DNA of 64,000 nucleotides. Origin: Bacillota bacterium (GTDB lineage: Bacteria > Bacillota > Clostridia > Lachnospirales > Lachnospiraceae). The stretch's first letter is position 1, and each line of letters begins with the position of its first letter. The position numbers were made by a program, and so were the translations under genes. The stretch lies in NCBI GenBank assembly GCA_023389295.1, contig JAEWEO010000310.1, forward strand, positions 6,391 through 70,390, given 5' to 3'. Shown here one piece after another: positions 16,796 to 26,100 of this stretch. Under the pieces are notes generated by a model. It searched no databases. It had not been told where the DNA came from and saw nothing but the letters and a program-made list of their open reading frames with translations.

Positions 16796-18166
16796 CTATT
16801 TTTTTAAGAATACGGATGCATCTCCTGCAAGTGGCGTTAATTTGCCATTTTCCGAGAAGCCCATCTTTTCTAACCATTGATCAAACTCCTTGATCGGACG
16901 TAATCCAAAGGTCTCACGTAATGCTGCTGCCTCGTGATAGCCGGTACATTGATACATCAACATACAGTCATCTCCTTGAGGTACACCCATGATATAATTA
17001 CAGCCTGCTGCAACTAATAAGGTCGCTAGGTTTTCTACGTCATTTTGATCCGCTTTCATGTGGTTGGTATAGCATGCATCACATCCCATGGGGATTCCTG
17101 TCAGCTTACCCATAAAATGATCCTCCAATCCCGCACGTATAATTTGTTTGGAATCATAGAGATATTCGGGTCCGATAAAACCAACTACAGTATTCACTAA
17201 AAATGGTTGATATCTTTTGGCAAAGCCATAGCAACGCGCCTCCATAGTAACCTGATCCCATCCGTTGTGAGATTCAGAGGATAACTCAGAGCCCTGACCG
17301 GTTTCAAAGTACATGACATTAGGTCCGGTACTTGTTCCTTTCTTCAGCATGAGTTCACGCCCCTCCGAGAGCATAGTTGCTGTCAGACCAAAGGCTTCAT
17401 TCCCTTTTTGAGAACCTGCTATGGATTGGAACATGAGATCTACCGGAGCATTAAACTTCTCAATTGCCTCCATCTGAGTTGTAACATGTGCCAGAACGCT
17501 GATTTGCGTAGGAATTTCCCATTTGTTTTTAAACTCATCAAAGCTCTTTAAGATTCGGGATACATTTTCCACCGTATCATCCACCGGATTTAAACCAAGT
17601 ACCGCATCCCCACAACCAAGGCTAAAGCCCTCCATCGTTGATGCCATAATTCCTTTTAAGTCATCTGTAGTATGATTTGGCTGTAATCTGGAGGAGAAGG
17701 TGCCGGGTAATCCAATGGTCGTATTACAATGCGCCGTTACCCTAATTTTCTTTGCAGCATAGATGAGGTCTAAATTACTCATCAATTTACATACTGCTGC
17801 TACCATTTCACTAGTCAGTCCGCGGGATGCTCTGCGTATCATCGCTCCGTCTGTTTTGGTGTCCAAAAGCCATTCACGAAATTCTGCAACGGTCTTATTC
17901 TTTAGTTCACGGTAAATAGCTTCGTTTACATCATCTTGAATAATCCTTGTTACTTCATCAAGTTCATAAGGAACTGCCGGATTATTCCTTAGGTCTTCCA
18001 TCGTAATTTGAGAAAGAACTACTTTTGCAGCCACCCGCTCCTCTGCTGATTCCGCTGCAATTTGTGCCAGTTTGTCACCAGATTTTTCTTCATTTGCTTT
18101 AGCCATTACTTCTCTGAGTGATTTAAACTCATAGGTATGACCAAACAGTTTGGTTTTGAGTATCAA
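16796..18166 (-). CDS. eutB: EutB, ethanolamine ammonia-lyase large subunit
   Basis: The catalytic, TIM-barrel subunit of the adenosylcobalamin-dependent lyase, 456 residues as in enterobacteria. Highly conserved stretches include RASRGLTSEMVAAVCKLMSN, TTIGLPGTFSSRLQPNHTTD, GCGDAVLGLNPVDDT, YFETGQGSELSS and GIPMGCDACYTNHMKADQND. No key residue appears missing. It is encoded between eutA and eutC with short gaps (18 and 16 bases), and cytosolic enzyme is drawn into the shell through EutC. Confidence 0.98.
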   Translation of the reverse strand: MILKTKLFGHTYEFKSLREVMAKANEEKSGDKLAQIAAESAEERVAAKVVLSQITMEDLRNNPAVPYELDEVTRIIQDDVNEAIYRELKNKTVAEFREWLLDTKTDGAMIRRASRGLTSEMVAAVCKLMSNLDLIYAAKKIRVTAHCNTTIGLPGTFSSRLQPNHTTDDLKGIMASTMEGFSLGCGDAVLGLNPVDDTVENVSRILKSFDEFKNKWEIPTQISVLAHVTTQMEAIEKFNAPVDLMFQSIAGSQKGNEAFGLTATMLSEGRELMLKKGTSTGPNVMYFETGQGSELSSESHNGWDQVTMEARCYGFAKRYQPFLVNTVVGFIGPEYLYDSKQIIRAGLEDHFMGKLTGIPMGCDACYTNHMKADQNDVENLATLLVAAGCNYIMGVPQGDDCMLMYQCTGYHEAAALRETFGLRPIKEFDQWLEKMGFSENGKLTPLAGDASVFLKK

Positions 18167-18184
18167 ATTTTTTCCCTCCTTATT

Positions 18185-19615
18185 TTAAGAATTAAAAATT
18201 AATGTCTTCGTTATTACCGGTACCACTCTGCCGTTTGCCAAAGGCTCACCTATGTCGATATAATCACCTTCCTGCGCACGAATTCCATCAATACAAATCA
18301 CATCCTTTCTTCTCTCTAACAGCACATTTAGAGCATTACCGAGGACTTTACCAATATCATTTTCCACTACCAGCACCAAAGAGTGATTGCTCTTAATTAT
18401 CTCCTGTGCCCCTTTTATAATGGCCTTTGCAAGTTCTTGTACCTCCAAGAAACTCGTATGAAAGTTACCGGTAAGCGATATGGCGACCTGTTCCAACTTC
18501 CCTTCAAAATAATAGAGGGGAATCTGACGAGCAATGGATCTGCTGACGGCCTCTAAATCTCCTTCTTCTTCGGAGGATATTAAGATTACCGGAATGTTTT
18601 TCATTGGTAGTTTTTCTTTGGTATAGGCAATTGTGCTCCCACTTACATTGGTTGTATGTATTCCTGCTCCCACGACAGTAGCACGGATTGTCTCCTTGAC
18701 CGGATATACCTTAATCCTTTGAAAGGCTTCATGCTCTCTAATTACCTTTCCTAGCAGGACGCCGATATCACCATAGCAAAATAAATTTTGGGTTGAAGTG
18801 TTATAAATGCAATCTGCAACGCCCCCCGAAAAAGTCATTGCCTCAAAAGTCAACTCCTTAGGTAAAGGCTTTCCTCCATTCGTATATAGGTAGGAATGGC
18901 TTATATCTCTGGGTAATAGATTGATTGCCTGTGCTAATTGTTCTGCCATGAGCCGGCATATATGCGTCAACTTATTGATATCAACGGGCTCACCAACCTG
19001 TATTATGATACCGTTTTGTTTTGCTAGTTCCTCTACCTTCTCGAATACATAGGTAATCCGATTATCACTTATCTTGATAAGTCTCCCTCCTATATCAAGG
19101 CAGGATACTCCTTTTAGCTTCCCTCTATGAAATGCAGCAATATTGCTGGTTCCTCCGCCGATATCCAGATTAACAATTGCGATTTTCTCCTCCTTAGATA
19201 TGCTATCCGTCCCCGCTCCTTTGGCTGATAATACGGATTCTAAGTCCGGCCCAGCAGTTGCCACAACAAAATCTCCTGCCATATCACTTAAGGTCTTTAA
19301 GACCAGATTGGCATTCTTCTTTCTTGCCGTATCACCTGTAATGATTACTGCTCCGGTTCTTAACATATCCGGTGTTATGCCCCCTGCTTGATATTCCTTT
19401 TCAATGATCCGTTTTACTTCCTTGACATCAATCTCTGTCTGAGACATTAAGGGTGTAAAATATATGTTGCTTTTATAGATTACCTCCTTCTCAACAATAC
19501 TTATGCGAGGTACTGTATAGCTACTTGCCAGATTATCAATCACCAGCCTACAAAATATCAACTGTGTTGTTGAAGTCCCTATATCAATCCCTACACTTAA
19601 GAACGTCTCCCTCAT
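18185..19615 (-). CDS. eutA: EutA, ethanolamine ammonia-lyase reactivase
   Basis: Exchanges damaged cobalamin for adenosylcobalamin in the lyase at the cost of ATP. The 476-residue protein has the actin/Hsp70-like ATPase motifs GIDIGTSTTQLIF near the N terminus and VNLDIGGGTSNIAAF in the middle, plus the family blocks TGAVIITGDTARKKNA and EAMTFSGGVADCIY. It is the first gene after an attenuator-like hairpin downstream of eutW, as in Enterococcus where a EutV-controlled terminator precedes eutA. Ribosome binding is only moderate (AAGGCAAGG). Confidence 0.96.
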   Translation of the reverse strand: MRETFLSVGIDIGTSTTQLIFCRLVIDNLASSYTVPRISIVEKEVIYKSNIYFTPLMSQTEIDVKEVKRIIEKEYQAGGITPDMLRTGAVIITGDTARKKNANLVLKTLSDMAGDFVVATAGPDLESVLSAKGAGTDSISKEEKIAIVNLDIGGGTSNIAAFHRGKLKGVSCLDIGGRLIKISDNRITYVFEKVEELAKQNGIIIQVGEPVDINKLTHICRLMAEQLAQAINLLPRDISHSYLYTNGGKPLPKELTFEAMTFSGGVADCIYNTSTQNLFCYGDIGVLLGKVIREHEAFQRIKVYPVKETIRATVVGAGIHTTNVSGSTIAYTKEKLPMKNIPVILISSEEEGDLEAVSRSIARQIPLYYFEGKLEQVAISLTGNFHTSFLEVQELAKAIIKGAQEIIKSNHSLVLVVENDIGKVLGNALNVLLERRKDVICIDGIRAQEGDYIDIGEPLANGRVVPVITKTLIFNS

Positions 19616-19673
19616 ACTTTAACCTTGCCTTTCATTAAATAAATTCCAATAAATAAAATCCTCCGAAGGAACG

Positions 19674-19722
19674 CAAAAATCCGGAGCGCAGTACTCCCTT
19701 TTAGAAATACTACGACCCCGGA
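19674..19722 (-). promoter_or_regulatory. Attenuator hairpin between eutW and eutA
   Basis: On the minus strand TCCGGGGTCGTAGTA (19708-19722) pairs with TACTGCGCTCCGGA (19680-19693), a 14-bp stem with one bulge and two or three G-U pairs. The U-run ATTTTTGCG follows at once. In Enterococcus faecalis the ANTAR regulator EutV binds paired hairpins before such terminators in the eut operon, including one before eutA. The same role is inferred here; I could not identify the two A/G hexaloop hairpins with confidence. It could otherwise be a plain terminator after eutW. Confidence 0.72.
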
Positions 19723-19750
19723 CTTCAACGTTCCAGTTTCCACGCTAGTG

Positions 19751-21187
19751 TTACGTCACACCAACGACTTCAATTGTTTTATTAAGAAAATCAAAGGTAA
19801 CCGTTGTACCTTGTTTGTTGGATTTAATCTTTAAATTACCATGAAGCTTATCTTCTACCAGTGAATGTACTATTTTTAGCCCCAGACCCTCATGCTTCAT
19901 GTTCGTGACATCAAAGCCACAGCCGTTATCAAACATCTTAATTTTTGAATATAAGGAGCCTTTGCTTACTACGATTCGAACAACACCGCTATCCTTGTTT
20001 ACAAAGGCATATTTTAACGAGTTCTGAAGTAATTCATTAATTACTAAGGCTACCGAGGTTGCTATATCAGATTCTACTTCAAAATCATCACCCTCCAATA
20101 AAACATCAATATTATATTGGGGGCGATAAAAATAACGGGTCACATTATTTTTAATATTCAGTATTACCTCGCCTATTTTTACATAGTCAATTCCACTTTG
20201 TGCCAGTAACTGATGTGTAACTGCAATGGACAGAATGCGGTTCATGGTTTCTCTTAATACAATTTTCGTCTCCTCATTTTCCGTCCGCCGAATCTGAAGC
20301 CGCAACAAAGAAGCAATTGTTTGGAGATTATTTTTCACTCTATGATGCATTTCCTTAATGGCTACGGATTTAAGAATCAGTTCTTTCTCCTGTTCCCGCA
20401 TCCATGTCATATCACGAATAATTACTGCAAAAGCAATATCTTTTCGTCCCAAATATACCGTACTGATACTGAGTGTATGCTTGCCCACAACGGTTTCTGT
20501 AAATGTGTTATTGCGGTTATCACTTATCTGCTTTTCATTTATCTGCTCCGACTTGATCAGACAGATATTTTCGTAAGATTGCCCCAAGACATCCTCGATA
20601 TAGCCAAGGTTCCGATACAACTCCTTCGCAATGGAGTTACGGAAGCTAACTATCCCTTCATGGTTGATCATTAGGAGGGCTTCTTCAATGCATTCCGTTA
20701 ACCAGCTATTCTCATCTCCCATGTGATTAAGTACATTAGCGATGGTCTTATAGCTTTGCTCGGATAAATGTAGTCGTTCTCCGATGGCATACTGTTCCTC
20801 CATTCGTCTTTCCCTAATCAGAGTACCAATGACCTTAGAGCCATTCTTAATCGGTTCCACGGATTGTATGACATAGGTATTTTCCTGTGTTAAAGCCTTC
20901 ATATGCTTGGTTGGTATTCCAAGTCTCATGGTTCTGGCCACCGCAGGTTCATTTTCCTTCTTAGCCATCATGCCGACAACACTATTCTTATAGGAGGATG
21001 GAACACCGGAGGGTTTTGCCTCAGCCACCACAATGGAATCATCATTTTCAGAAGGGCAATCGATAAATACATCTGCATCCTCTAGGTTTGCCAGGGACTG
21101 GAGAACACTAGACATCATCCTGATACTGCTTATTTCTTCATCAGCAAGATCAGTATACTGTTTACAAAGATCATAGATTATATCCAT
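19751..21187 (-). CDS. eutW: EutW, ethanolamine-responsive sensor histidine kinase
   Basis: A soluble 478-residue kinase with no membrane segment. It has an N-terminal sensory region (with the EutW pattern MMSSVLQSLANLEDADVFIDCP and ENTYVIQSVEPI), a PAS-like middle, then a HisKA_2 phosphoacceptor site EMHHRVKNNLQTIASLLRLQ and an ATPase domain with NELLQNSLKYAF (N box), FDNGCGFD and GLGLKIV. In Enterococcus it phosphorylates EutV when ethanolamine is present. It lies 6 bases after eutV. Confidence 0.96.
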   Translation of the reverse strand: MDIIYDLCKQYTDLADEEISSIRMMSSVLQSLANLEDADVFIDCPSENDDSIVVAEAKPSGVPSSYKNSVVGMMAKKENEPAVARTMRLGIPTKHMKALTQENTYVIQSVEPIKNGSKVIGTLIRERRMEEQYAIGERLHLSEQSYKTIANVLNHMGDENSWLTECIEEALLMINHEGIVSFRNSIAKELYRNLGYIEDVLGQSYENICLIKSEQINEKQISDNRNNTFTETVVGKHTLSISTVYLGRKDIAFAVIIRDMTWMREQEKELILKSVAIKEMHHRVKNNLQTIASLLRLQIRRTENEETKIVLRETMNRILSIAVTHQLLAQSGIDYVKIGEVILNIKNNVTRYFYRPQYNIDVLLEGDDFEVESDIATSVALVINELLQNSLKYAFVNKDSGVVRIVVSKGSLYSKIKMFDNGCGFDVTNMKHEGLGLKIVHSLVEDKLHGNLKIKSNKQGTTVTFDFLNKTIEVVGVT

Positions 21188-21193
21188 CCTCCA

Positions 21194-21778
21194 TTACTCT
21201 CCTGCCTTGATTAATATGATCTCGGCAACTCTTTTCATAGCGATTTCTTTCTTCTTACTGATATTTCTTATGTAATCATAGGCATCCTGCTCACATAAAT
21301 TGTTTTGCTTCATGATTATGCCCTTAGCCTTTTCTATGATTTTACGACTTTCCAAGCGATTTGAAACCTCTTCAAAATCCCTTTTTAACTTCTTCATCTC
21401 TCTACTTCTGGCTACTGCAAGCTCTATATTGGGAATTAATGACTTCTCATCAATGGGCTTTACTAAATAACCACCAACTCCGCTCTTTTTTGCACCATCA
21501 ATAAATTCCTTTTCATTATACGCCGTTAATAAAACTACCGTCTCTGCTAAACCTTCGTCATTGATTATCTTAGCCGCTGATATTCCGTCTAAAAAAGGCA
21601 TTTTAATATCTAATAATACCAGATCCGGATTATTCTTTCTGCAAAGTTCAATTGCATCAAACCCATCTCCTGCTTCACCAAGGACCTGACAACCTTTACT
21701 CTCCAGAATTTCCTTCAAATCCATTCTGGTAATCGGTTCATCATCAATAACAACAACGCTTAATCCTTCTTTTGTCAT
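21194..21778 (-). CDS. eutV: EutV, ANTAR-domain response regulator (transcription antiterminator)
   Basis: A 194-residue regulator with an N-terminal receiver (acidic pair D12-D13, phosphoacceptor D57 in LVLLDIKMPFLDG, lysine in YLVKPID), a coiled-coil linker, and a C-terminal ANTAR RNA-binding domain (ESRKIIEKAKGIIMKQ, QDAYDYIRNISKKKEIAM). Phosphorylated EutV dimers bind twin hairpins in nascent leaders and prevent terminator formation. The attenuators before eutS and eutA are the likely targets. Good ribosome site GGGAGG, 5 bases from the ATG. Confidence 0.97.
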   Translation of the reverse strand: MTKEGLSVVVIDDEPITRMDLKEILESKGCQVLGEAGDGFDAIELCRKNNPDLVLLDIKMPFLDGISAAKIINDEGLAETVVLLTAYNEKEFIDGAKKSGVGGYLVKPIDEKSLIPNIELAVARSREMKKLKRDFEEVSNRLESRKIIEKAKGIIMKQNNLCEQDAYDYIRNISKKKEIAMKRVAEIILIKAGE

Positions 21779-21796
21779 CTTTACCTCCCACTATCT

Positions 21797-22255
21797 TCAA
21801 TAGATTTTTAATGAAAGAAAATCAAGATAATCTAACAATTCGCTAAATCCGGTTCCCTTAATACTGCTGATAGCAAAGACCTTTTCTGCACCTGCCATTC
21901 TCAAAAAATCTTTGGCTTTTGCCACCTGTTCCTTGGTTGCAATATCAATCTTAGTAATTAACCCTATCGATGATTTAGCAAAAGAACTGGCATAAGCCGG
22001 GGGAAACATAGTCCCACCCTCCAAAGCATCCTGTACCAATACGATAATATCAGCATCCGCCGAAGCTACCATAAGTGCTCCTCTCATTCTTACTCGTTCC
22101 AGATACTCACCGGGAGTGTCAATGATATTACCGTTTTCGATATGAATGGTCTGTGTCTTGTGGTAAATGATATCTTCCTTGTTAAAGCGCTGGCAGAAGG
22201 TTGTTTTGCCGGCCGACGATCGTCCTATCAGAATCATTGTAAAATTATTATTCAT
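21797..22255 (-). CDS. eutP: EutP, Ras-like GTPase of the eut operon
   Basis: A 152-residue P-loop protein: Walker A GRSSAGKTT, the DTPGE switch motif, TKID for guanine recognition, and AISSIKGTG. EutP/PduV proteins are associated with compartments; EutP of Salmonella has also been reported to have acetate-kinase activity in vitro. The role here is by homology only. It follows eutS by 19 bases. Confidence 0.94.
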   Translation of the reverse strand: MNNNFTMILIGRSSAGKTTFCQRFNKEDIIYHKTQTIHIENGNIIDTPGEYLERVRMRGALMVASADADIIVLVQDALEGGTMFPPAYASSFAKSSIGLITKIDIATKEQVAKAKDFLRMAGAEKVFAISSIKGTGFSELLDYLDFLSLKIY

Positions 22256-22274
22256 TATACTGTATGTCCTTTAT

Positions 22275-22625
22275 TTAAGTTTTAGTTATCGAAGTTGATG
22301 TAAATCCCATCATAGTACAAAGCATATGTATTACGTCATGAAGTGCAGCTTCTACTGCTGCCACATCCCCCGTAATTACCAGAGAACCACTAAAACGATC
22401 AACAAATCCAATGGTAACATCCGCAGCTTTACTTGCCACATCTGCAGCAATAATTGCTCCCTCTGAGGGTGTAATGGTAAATATCCCAATCGCTCCTTCT
22501 CCGTTCACTAATCCCATCTTGCTATACAAAGATTTTACCGGATTAGCAATGATATGTGCCAGGGTAACTTGTTTACCCGGAACGAATTCTTGAATGATCC
22601 GTTTCTTTTCATCTATCTCGATCAA
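22275..22625 (-). CDS. eutS: EutS, circularly permuted BMC-H shell protein (TTG start)
   Basis: A shell protein forming bent hexamers. The start is placed at a TTG codon (22625): GGAGG lies 10 bases upstream, the protein then begins MIEIDEKKRIIQEFVPGKQ, aligning with E. coli EutS (MDKERIIQEFVPGKQ), and the length is 116 residues against 111. A longer frame starting at 22679 would begin inside the leader terminator and is rejected. The core FTITPSEGAIIAADVASKAADV and FVDRFSGSLVITGDVAAVEAAL is canonical. First gene of the operon. Confidence 0.95.
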   Translation of the reverse strand: MIEIDEKKRIIQEFVPGKQVTLAHIIANPVKSLYSKMGLVNGEGAIGIFTITPSEGAIIAADVASKAADVTIGFVDRFSGSLVITGDVAAVEAALHDVIHMLCTMMGFTSTSITKT

Positions 22626-22656
22626 ACTGCAACCGCCTCCCATGCTATTTTTACGC

Positions 22657-22687
22657 AAAAAGCCCCTTGAATATTCCAAGGAGCTTT
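22657..22687 (-). promoter_or_regulatory. Attenuator hairpin in the eutS leader
   Basis: On the minus strand AGCTCCTTG and CAAGGGGCT pair around AATATT and are followed by TTTTTGCG. The hairpin lies about 60-90 bases after the predicted transcription start and ends about 30 bases before the eutS start, so it must be bypassed for the operon to be read. EutV antitermination is the likely mechanism. The upstream 60 bases contain a weak hairpin (AAAGTGC with GTGCTTT) that could be part of the antiterminator. Confidence 0.8.
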
Positions 22688-22755
22688 CATCACTCGTTAC
22701 ATTAGAAAAGCACTATCGTCGCACTTTACTTTAAATTTTGTTATTAACTAAATCT

Positions 22756-22784
22756 AGCTTATCACGGTAAGGCTTGTTTGTCAA
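22756..22784 (-). promoter_or_regulatory. Promoter of the eut operon
   Basis: TTGACA (22779-22784), 17-base spacer, TAAGCT (22756-22761) with an upstream TG dinucleotide (extended -10). The -35 is perfect and the -10 weak. Transcription would start near 22749, giving a leader of about 125 bases that contains the attenuator. No cobalamin riboswitch-like structure is evident in it. Confidence 0.7.
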
Positions 22785-22868
22785 TTGTTATAATATAATC
22801 TAATTTTTAAGTTTTTTATTGTGACATATTACCAAATATTTTCCCATTTTTCTTTTTTCTAATCCAAC

Positions 22869-24380
22869 CTATAAGCCAAATCGTATTACATTCCAGGAGG
22901 CTTTATGTAAATTAGTTACCAGTACGCCCTCCTCAACTACAGAATCCATTCTTAATTTTGGAGCAACCTTCTGTACCTTTGCATTGTTCGTTGCCTTTAG
23001 ATCCTCTTCTTCTAATACGATATGTTCTTTCAGTTTATAATCCTTAAAGCTCTTGATATTAATTTCAAATTTAATATCTTCCTTCAAATCACGATTGACT
23101 GCAAAAATAGTAACTTCCTCTTGCTCTTCGTTATATACTGCAATTGCATCAACATCTGATACATCTGTAAAATCTTTCGTATCATGCTTAGAGGAGGATA
23201 AGACAGGTTGAAGTGCGATCCCTCGTCCGTATCTAGAGGCATGCATAAATGGGTAGAATATGGTCTGCTTCCATGCCACACCATCCTCCTGCGTCATTAT
23301 CGGTGCTATTGTATTAACTAATTGAGCGAGGCAAGCCATTTTTACACGGTCTGCATGTTTCATTAGTGTAATAAGCATTAGACCCACTAGTAGTGCATCT
23401 TCAAAGGTATAGTGATCCTCCAAAAGAGCCGGAGCCTTCTGCCAGGGTTGATTTTTCATGATATTATCATCCTCAGAATTGGAATGAAACCATACATTCC
23501 ATTCATCAAAGCTAAGATTGATATTTTTCTTATTCCGCTTTTTCGCTTTCACATAATCACAGGTTGCAATTACTGTTTTGATAAAGCGATCCATTTCCAC
23601 GGATTTTGCTAAGAAGTTCTCCGTATTATAATCTCTGTTTCCAAAATACTGATGTAGCGAGATATAGTCTACGTGATCATAGGCATGCTCTAAGGTTGTG
23701 GCTTCCCACTCCGGAAAGGTTGGCATATCAGTACTTGAGCTGCCACAAGCAACCAGTTCAATCGTAGGATCGATTAATTTCATTGCTTTTGCCGTTTCAT
23801 AAGCAATCCTTCCATACTCCTCCATAGTTTTTGATCCCAGCTGCCAAGGTCCATCCATCTCATTACCTAGACACCAGGTTTTAATCTTATGAGGTTCTTT
23901 TATCCCATGGCTAATTCTCAAATCACTATATTTTGTTCCGGAAGGATGATTACAGTATTCCAAAATGTTGCAGGCGTCCGCAACGCCTCTGGTTCCCAAA
24001 TTGACTGCCATCATGATCTCTGTATTGGCTGCCTTTGCCCATGCTGCAAATTCATTCACACCAACTTCATTGCACTCTAAGCTTCTCCATGCAAGATCCA
24101 GTCGTTTGGGACGATTTTCTATGGGACCAACGCCATCCTCCCAAAAATAATTGGATACGAAATTACCGCCGGGGTAACGAACAATCGGTACCTCTAGCTG
24201 ACGCACCAGCTTAAGTACATCTTCTCTAAATCCATCCTGATTGGAACTACTATGGTTCGGTTGATAGATTCCTCCATAGACAGCTCTTCCTAGATGTTCA
24301 ATAAAGGAGCCATAAATTCTGTTATCAATCTTTGAAATCTTAAAGTCCTTATCAATGATTATTTTTGCAAATTTTTTCAT
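22869..24380 (-). CDS. Alpha-L-arabinofuranosidase, GH51
   Basis: Removes terminal arabinofuranosyl residues from arabinoxylan- or arabinan-derived oligosaccharides. The 503-residue protein lacks a signal peptide, so it acts in the cytosol on imported oligosaccharides. The acid/base glutamate lies in WCLGNEMDGPW (E174) and the nucleophile in SFDEWNVWF (E293); the substrate-site IRYPGGNF-like motif reads VRYPGGNFVSNYFWEDG. The C-terminal beta-sandwich is present. The gene is monocistronic between the eut operon and a gene remnant; the family is certain, the preferred substrate not. Confidence 0.95.
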   Translation of the reverse strand: MKKFAKIIIDKDFKISKIDNRIYGSFIEHLGRAVYGGIYQPNHSSSNQDGFREDVLKLVRQLEVPIVRYPGGNFVSNYFWEDGVGPIENRPKRLDLAWRSLECNEVGVNEFAAWAKAANTEIMMAVNLGTRGVADACNILEYCNHPSGTKYSDLRISHGIKEPHKIKTWCLGNEMDGPWQLGSKTMEEYGRIAYETAKAMKLIDPTIELVACGSSSTDMPTFPEWEATTLEHAYDHVDYISLHQYFGNRDYNTENFLAKSVEMDRFIKTVIATCDYVKAKKRNKKNINLSFDEWNVWFHSNSEDDNIMKNQPWQKAPALLEDHYTFEDALLVGLMLITLMKHADRVKMACLAQLVNTIAPIMTQEDGVAWKQTIFYPFMHASRYGRGIALQPVLSSSKHDTKDFTDVSDVDAIAVYNEEQEEVTIFAVNRDLKEDIKFEINIKSFKDYKLKEHIVLEEEDLKATNNAKVQKVAPKLRMDSVVEEGVLVTNLHKASWNVIRFGL

Positions 24381-24534
24381 ACTAATAACCTTGCCTTTCT
24401 CATTCGGTAGTTATTCGTTTCAATGACTCTATAAAATAAACTATATCATTATTTACAAAAAATAACTATATAAAATTCATATTTCGTATAACGTTTTAAG
24501 AAATTATAGTGGAGAACCTCGATCAATATTTTAG

Positions 24535-24672
24535 GTAACAACCTCAAGTGCAGGTTGGGTAACATTTGATATTGTATCTAATCTTAAACGCACCTTTATA
24601 TCAATTTTCGATGAATTTGGTAAAGAAATCACTTCCGGAAACTACGATTATACTGTTTGCGCCATGGAGTAG
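24535..24672 (+). pseudogene. Short gene remnant (C-terminal fragment) of unknown origin
   Basis: On the plus strand, 45 codons are open from a stop at 24532-24534 to TAG at 24670-24672. The translation (VTTSSAGWVTFDIVSNLKRT followed by a segment ending GNYDYTVCAME) looks like the last strands of a beta-sandwich domain rather than random AT-rich sequence. There is no ribosome site or plausible start. It probably marks a deleted gene. No family recognised. The rest of 24381-24684 holds nothing else I can identify. Confidence 0.35.
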
Positions 24673-24684
24673 AATTGTTAACCA

Positions 24685-26100
24685 CTAATTAATGTAAATG
24701 GTATATTCTATTTGATAGTTTTTGTTTGTTTTTGACTTAATCCGAAGTGTGGCATATCCAGATTTTTTTGCTTTAATTATCCCTGTCTTGCTATCATATT
24801 CAGCATAATTTCTATCATTCTTATCAATGGAAATGTCAAAATCTTTTTTCGTTGTACCCTCTGTAAAGCGTAATTTCAAACTTTTACCGGCTTCTATTCC
24901 ATGATTTAATGAATCACTTACTGCTTTTGTTAATTGAGGATATACAATCGTAACACTTGCTGTAGATTTGTTTCCAAATATTGTTTCTGCACTAATCTGA
25001 AATACCATCGTAGAAAGATTGTCATAGTATTTCAAATTTAACTTTTTCTCTGCCCTGGAATTATACAAACTCTCAAAAATACTATAATAATTATTGTAAC
25101 TTGATTTCTCTTTTTTCCCACTTAAATCATAGGTTACCAAATTATGTATCTCAAAGGTTAGATCGGAAAACTCATAATTTTCAACTTTTAATGGTAACAC
25201 TACATTGGTCTTGCAGGTGGCTGCATTCATGGTAATTATACTTTCAGTAAATGCAACGCTTGATTTATTAATAAAATATTTTTGATCTTTATCCGGATCT
25301 GTCCGTAGCTTCGTTGTAGCCACAGGATATCCATATACCTTACCTTTTGCTAATTCTACAAACTTGTCATATCCTCTACCAGAAACTACTGTGTGATTTT
25401 CGAAATCTCCACTTCCATTTAGAAAATTATTATTATCCTCCTTACTACTAATAATCAATTCACCTTTTTTGTCTAACTTCTCTAGTTCTTCCTCGTACAC
25501 TCTTATTTTACTTTCATATTCCACTATTTCCGCATTTAATTGGTTTAATTCTTGAATACCAAAGTATAATTCTTCCTCTATTACAAACTTCAAATAACTA
25601 ATTTCTTCCTTTAAATCTTCAATGTAACCTAGAATAATATCTCGTTCCCATGTTATATACAATGCTGACTGTGGTTCTACCAAATACCACTTATTATCAT
25701 TCATTAAAACCATATTATAAACATGTCTCATTGTATCGTCAGAAATATATAAGCATGGAGCACCGATTTGATCCATGAATTCTTTGAAGACTCTTGCATA
25801 CCCTTCACATACCCCTTTACGTTCTAACATGGTATCCTTAAGGGTTCGTACTTCCGTTCCATTATTTAACCCTTCATAATCATAAGATATGTTCTCATAG
25901 ATCCATCTTCCGCATATAACCACCTTGTTGAAATAACTTTCTTCTTCTAAATCAAGCTCCTTGATAATCTCTGCGACCATTTGCTCGCCGGTTTTTTCTT
26001 TTGCCTGTGCAACTATGGGATTACTAAAAATAGTTAATACCAGAATATGCAGAAGCAAAATATAACTTACCAGTTTCTTAAAAAATACTTTCATCCCCAT
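24685..26100 (-). CDS. Secreted transglutaminase-like protein with coiled coil and Ig-like tail
   Basis: A 471-residue exported protein. Signal peptide residues 8-33 (LVSYILLLHILVLTIFSNPI, cut near AQA), then a transglutaminase-like domain with C98 (ERKGVCEGYARVFKEFM) and H126 (MRHVYNMVLMNDNKW). The third triad position reads LVEPQ, where family members usually have Asp; a Glu there is unusual. A predicted coiled coil follows (residues about 155-215, rich in E, L and K heptads). The C-terminal end (FDISIDKNDRNYAEYDSKTG, then IKAKKSGYATLRIKS) is BIG2-like. A start two codons downstream has better ribosome spacing. It resembles, but does not duplicate, the protein at 1962-3848. Monocistronic. 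Confidence 0.75.
   Translation of the reverse strand: MGMKVFFKKLVSYILLLHILVLTIFSNPIVAQAKEKTGEQMVAEIIKELDLEEESYFNKVVICGRWIYENISYDYEGLNNGTEVRTLKDTMLERKGVCEGYARVFKEFMDQIGAPCLYISDDTMRHVYNMVLMNDNKWYLVEPQSALYITWERDIILGYIEDLKEEISYLKFVIEEELYFGIQELNQLNAEIVEYESKIRVYEEELEKLDKKGELIISSKEDNNNFLNGSGDFENHTVVSGRGYDKFVELAKGKVYGYPVATTKLRTDPDKDQKYFINKSSVAFTESIITMNAATCKTNVVLPLKVENYEFSDLTFEIHNLVTYDLSGKKEKSSYNNYYSIFESLYNSRAEKKLNLKYYDNLSTMVFQISAETIFGNKSTASVTIVYPQLTKAVSDSLNHGIEAGKSLKLRFTEGTTKKDFDISIDKNDRNYAEYDSKTGIIKAKKSGYATLRIKSKTNKNYQIEYTIYIN

Noticed and set aside
22626..22679. Longer eutS beginning MEYSRGFLRKNS
   Set aside because: These codons lie in the leader terminator and in the Shine-Dalgarno region; the TTG at 22625 matches the EutS N terminus.
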